Positions 5,348 to 7,181 of a DNA stretch of 7,181 nucleotides are shown in pieces. Both the position numbers and the translations under genes were made by a program. This DNA comes from Vulcanimicrobiota bacterium (lineage in GTDB: Bacteria > Vulcanimicrobiota > Vulcanimicrobiia > Vulcanimicrobiales > Vulcanimicrobiaceae). The notes beneath the pieces were generated by a model, which saw nothing but the letters and a program-made list of their open reading frames with translations, was not told the origin of the DNA and made no database searches. The stretch covers positions 1 to 7,181 of the forward strand of contig JACRTZ010000249.1 in NCBI GenBank assembly GCA_014304965.1, given 5' to 3'. The number at the start of each line of letters is the position of its first letter. The first letter of the stretch is position 1.

Positions 5348-6406
5348 ATGGGGCTCAACGGGAACGTTCGTCCGCCGGCGGCGGACGAGCAAGCGGCACT
5401 GGAATTCGGCCGCGGCATCATCGGGCGCGTCTCGCGCACGTTTGCCATCGGCATCTCGGTGCTGCCGGGCCGACTCGGCAAGGCCGTGCTGACCGGCTAC
5501 CTCCTGTGCCGAATTGCCGATACGATCGAGGACGACGGCGCGTGCCCGGCGCCGCGACGCCAAGAACTGCTGGCGAAGTTTCTCGACTGTTTCGACGATC
5601 CCGTAGCGGCGGCCGGCTTCGCGCACGAAGTCTCGGACATTCACGCCGACGAGTCGTATCTCGAGCTCTTGCGCGGCACCGAAAAAGTGTTCGCGTTGCT
5701 GCGCGCGCTGCCGAAAGAGACCGCGCGCATCGTCGCGCGCTGGACGCGCGAGTTGACGCTCGGGATGAGCGAATTCGTCGGACGGTATCCGGACGGCATT
5801 CGCATTCAGACCCTCGAGGAGTACCGGCGCTACTGTTACTACGTGGCCGGCACCGTCGGGCACATGCTGACCGAACTGTGGCACGCGCATTCCAAGCACG
5901 TGCGCGGGCGCGAGTACGAGCGGCTGCTCGTGAATGCCGAAGCGTTCGGCGAAGCGCTCCAAACGATCAACATCCTCAAAGACATCGCTTGGGACATCGA
6001 ACACGAGAACGCCGCCTACATCCCCGAAGATCTGCTGCGGGCCCGCGGCTCGAGTCACCAGACGATTCTGCACGGCGACTGGGTCGTACAAAATCGCGAA
6101 GCGCTCGTCGCCCTCGTCGAGTTGGCGAAGGAAGACATCAAGAAGTCGCTCGACTATTTCAACGCGCTACCGAAGATGGCGGTGCAGATCCGACTCTTCT
6201 GCCTGCTGCCGATCCTCTTCGCGGTCGCGACGTTACGCGAAATCGAGCAGTCGAGCGCTATGCTCGAGTCCGGCGGCGTTGTCAAGATATCCCGCGGCGA
6301 GGTGCGTTCGCTCATTTTGGCCGGCTCGTTTTCGACGATGAGCAACACGACGACGCGCTGGCTCGTTTCGAAGACCGCGCGCAACCGCTTCGCGCTGGGC
6401 AGCTAG
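5348..6406 (+). CDS. Squalene synthase (ERG9/FDFT1-like squalene/phytoene synthase family)
   Basis: This encodes 352 residues from the ATG at 5348. An ATG at 5279 would add 23 Arg-rich residues without family resemblance and use up the divergent promoter region. The family layout is clear: VSRTFAIGISVLP, then the first Mg-diphosphate motif DTIEDD (D58, D62), ARWTRELTLGMSEFV, YCYYVAGTVGHML, and the second motif in TINILKDIAWD (D212, D216). These sites condense two farnesyl diphosphates through presqualene diphosphate to squalene with NADPH. The later FCLLPILFAVATL and VVKISRGEVRSLI match the eukaryotic-type enzyme (FDFT1 has FCAIPQVMAIATL and VKIRKGQ), favouring squalene synthase over phytoene synthase or HpnC/HpnD. 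There is no C-terminal membrane anchor, unlike the eukaryotic enzyme. No SD precedes the ATG. It should supply squalene for hopanoids. An RND permease gene follows immediately. Confidence 0.85.
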   Translation: MGLNGNVRPPAADEQAALEFGRGIIGRVSRTFAIGISVLPGRLGKAVLTGYLLCRIADTIEDDGACPAPRRQELLAKFLDCFDDPVAAAGFAHEVSDIHADESYLELLRGTEKVFALLRALPKETARIVARWTRELTLGMSEFVGRYPDGIRIQTLEEYRRYCYYVAGTVGHMLTELWHAHSKHVRGREYERLLVNAEAFGEALQTINILKDIAWDIEHENAAYIPEDLLRARGSSHQTILHGDWVVQNREALVALVELAKEDIKKSLDYFNALPKMAVQIRLFCLLPILFAVATLREIEQSSAMLESGGVVKISRGEVRSLILAGSFSTMSNTTTRWLVSKTARNRFALGS

Positions 6407-6407
6407 T

Positions 6408-7181
6408 ATCCGCCGCTTCCTCAGCATCTCGCAACTCGCGATCGATTTTCCGTGGGCGACGATCGCGTTTTGGATCGCCCTCTCGGCAGCCGGGGCCGCG
6501 GCCTTCTTCTCGCTTAAACTCGCGCTGTTTCCCGACATCGCTTTCCCGGTCGTGCTGGTCACGGCGAACAGCTCGCAGATGGATCCTGGGGCAAACGAGC
6601 GCATCGTCACGATTCCGCTCGAAACCGCTTTGCGCGGCGTCCCGGGGCTTTCGGGCATTCACTCGCTGACGTATCCGCAGTTCGTGGTCGTGGACATGAG
6701 CTTCGACGTCGGCGCAGATCTCGAAGAACGCAAGCGTCAGGTCGCGGACACGATCTCGCATGTCGCGCTGCCGCCGCGGACGAGCCTGAAGATCTCACCG
6801 ATCGACCTGAACGAGACCGCCGTGGTCACCTACGCTCTCAGCGCGCCCGGCAAGTCGCTTGCGGAACTGGCGCACGTCGCGAACGCCGCTATCCTACCGC
6901 GCTTGGGCGCGGTTGCCGGCGTATTGAAAGTGCAGATCATCGGCGGCGTGCAGAGCGGGCCGAACGCCTCGTCGTACAGCGTAAACGGCCGGCCGGCGGT
7001 CGCGCTCGCCGTGGTCAAGCGCGGCAATGCGAATTCGATCGACGTGGCCGAAGCATGCGACGACGTCGTCAGCGACATCGCGGGATCGCTCGCGGGCGTG
7101 CAAGTCGCGCGGGCTCAGTCTCAGGCCGTCTTCATTCGCGAAGCGAGCCGCGCGACGCAGGAGGCCCTGGGCCTCGCGGTG
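6408..7181 (+). CDS. RND-family efflux permease, N-terminal part (runs off window), atypical start
   Basis: The frame is open from 6342 to the window edge. RND sequence begins right after the squalene synthase stop: RRFLSISQLAIDFPWATI, a first membrane helix (about residues 17-38) and the conserved LFPDIAFPVV. Porter-domain sequence follows: MDPGANERIVTIPLETALRG, VPGLSGIHSLTY, then VAGVLKVQIIGG, NGRPAVALAVVKRGNANSID and QAVFIREASRATQEALGLAV leading into the second helix. The family pumps substrates across the inner membrane by proton coupling, often with a periplasmic adaptor and outer-membrane channel. No ATG, GTG or TTG occurs in frame until GTG at 6552, which would remove helix 1. ATC at 6408, one base from ATG, sits where the start is expected and is used here provisionally. 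Between residues 180 and 192 about 100 residues seen in AcrB (docking subdomain DN) are absent. The substrate is unknown. Confidence 0.85.
   Translation, partial: MRRFLSISQLAIDFPWATIAFWIALSAAGAAAFFSLKLALFPDIAFPVVLVTANSSQMDPGANERIVTIPLETALRGVPGLSGIHSLTYPQFVVVDMSFDVGADLEERKRQVADTISHVALPPRTSLKISPIDLNETAVVTYALSAPGKSLAELAHVANAAILPRLGAVAGVLKVQIIGGVQSGPNASSYSVNGRPAVALAVVKRGNANSIDVAEACDDVVSDIAGSLAGVQVARAQSQAVFIREASRATQEALGLAV

Noticed and set aside
5222..6091. A 290-residue N-terminal extension of the hpnP frame, antisense to the squalene synthase gene.
   Set aside because: It mirrors a well-supported gene, is Arg/Pro-rich without domains, and family sequence starts at the ATG at 5221. Long antisense frames are common in GC-rich genes.
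5506..6669. A 387-residue plus-strand frame across the squalene synthase/RND junction.
   Set aside because: It is extremely Arg-rich and out of frame with two recognisable proteins, so it is a shadow frame.

Overview
The window is GC-rich, densely packed bacterial DNA from an organism with an outer membrane and hopanoid-type lipid chemistry. It holds seven coding regions: one unrecognised small protein, three predicted secreted proteins, a Xer-type tyrosine recombinase, a B12-dependent radical SAM protein that reads as a hopanoid C-2 methylase (HpnP), and a squalene synthase. An RND efflux-type permease begins at the right edge, making eight in all. The gene mix, few close textbook relatives and several starts without a Shine-Dalgarno (SD) sequence suggest an under-described lineage. 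Eremiobacterota (WPS-2) or Acidobacteriota-like bacteria would fit, but the phylum is a guess.

Left part (1-2338): a 74-residue hypothetical protein (+) converges on a LolA-like secreted protein (-). That gene diverges from a secreted protein (+) with a CxCGxxNCPY motif and a beta-sandwich C-terminus, which converges on a small secreted protein (-) with a carboxypeptidase-regulatory-like domain. The last is 19 bp downstream of the recombinase gene and has a perfect GGAGGT, so the two probably form an operon.

Middle (2358-3643): the recombinase has all six catalytic positions. It is followed by a 341-bp gene-free gap. The gap holds a likely extended -10 promoter for the recombinase, three copies of a 17-18 bp repeat (two direct, 24 bp apart, and one inverted), a plus-strand structured segment, and a strong GC hairpin just after the hpnP stop.

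Right part (3644-7181): hpnP (-) and squalene synthase (+) diverge from a 126-bp spacer. Together they suggest supply of squalene for hopanoids and modification of the finished hopanoid, though no squalene-hopene cyclase is visible. The squalene synthase resembles the ERG9/FDFT1 type but lacks a C-terminal anchor. Directly after its stop begins an RND permease with two oddities. No ATG, GTG or TTG lies where its N-terminus should start (an ATC does), and the region corresponding to the AcrB docking subdomain DN appears to be missing.
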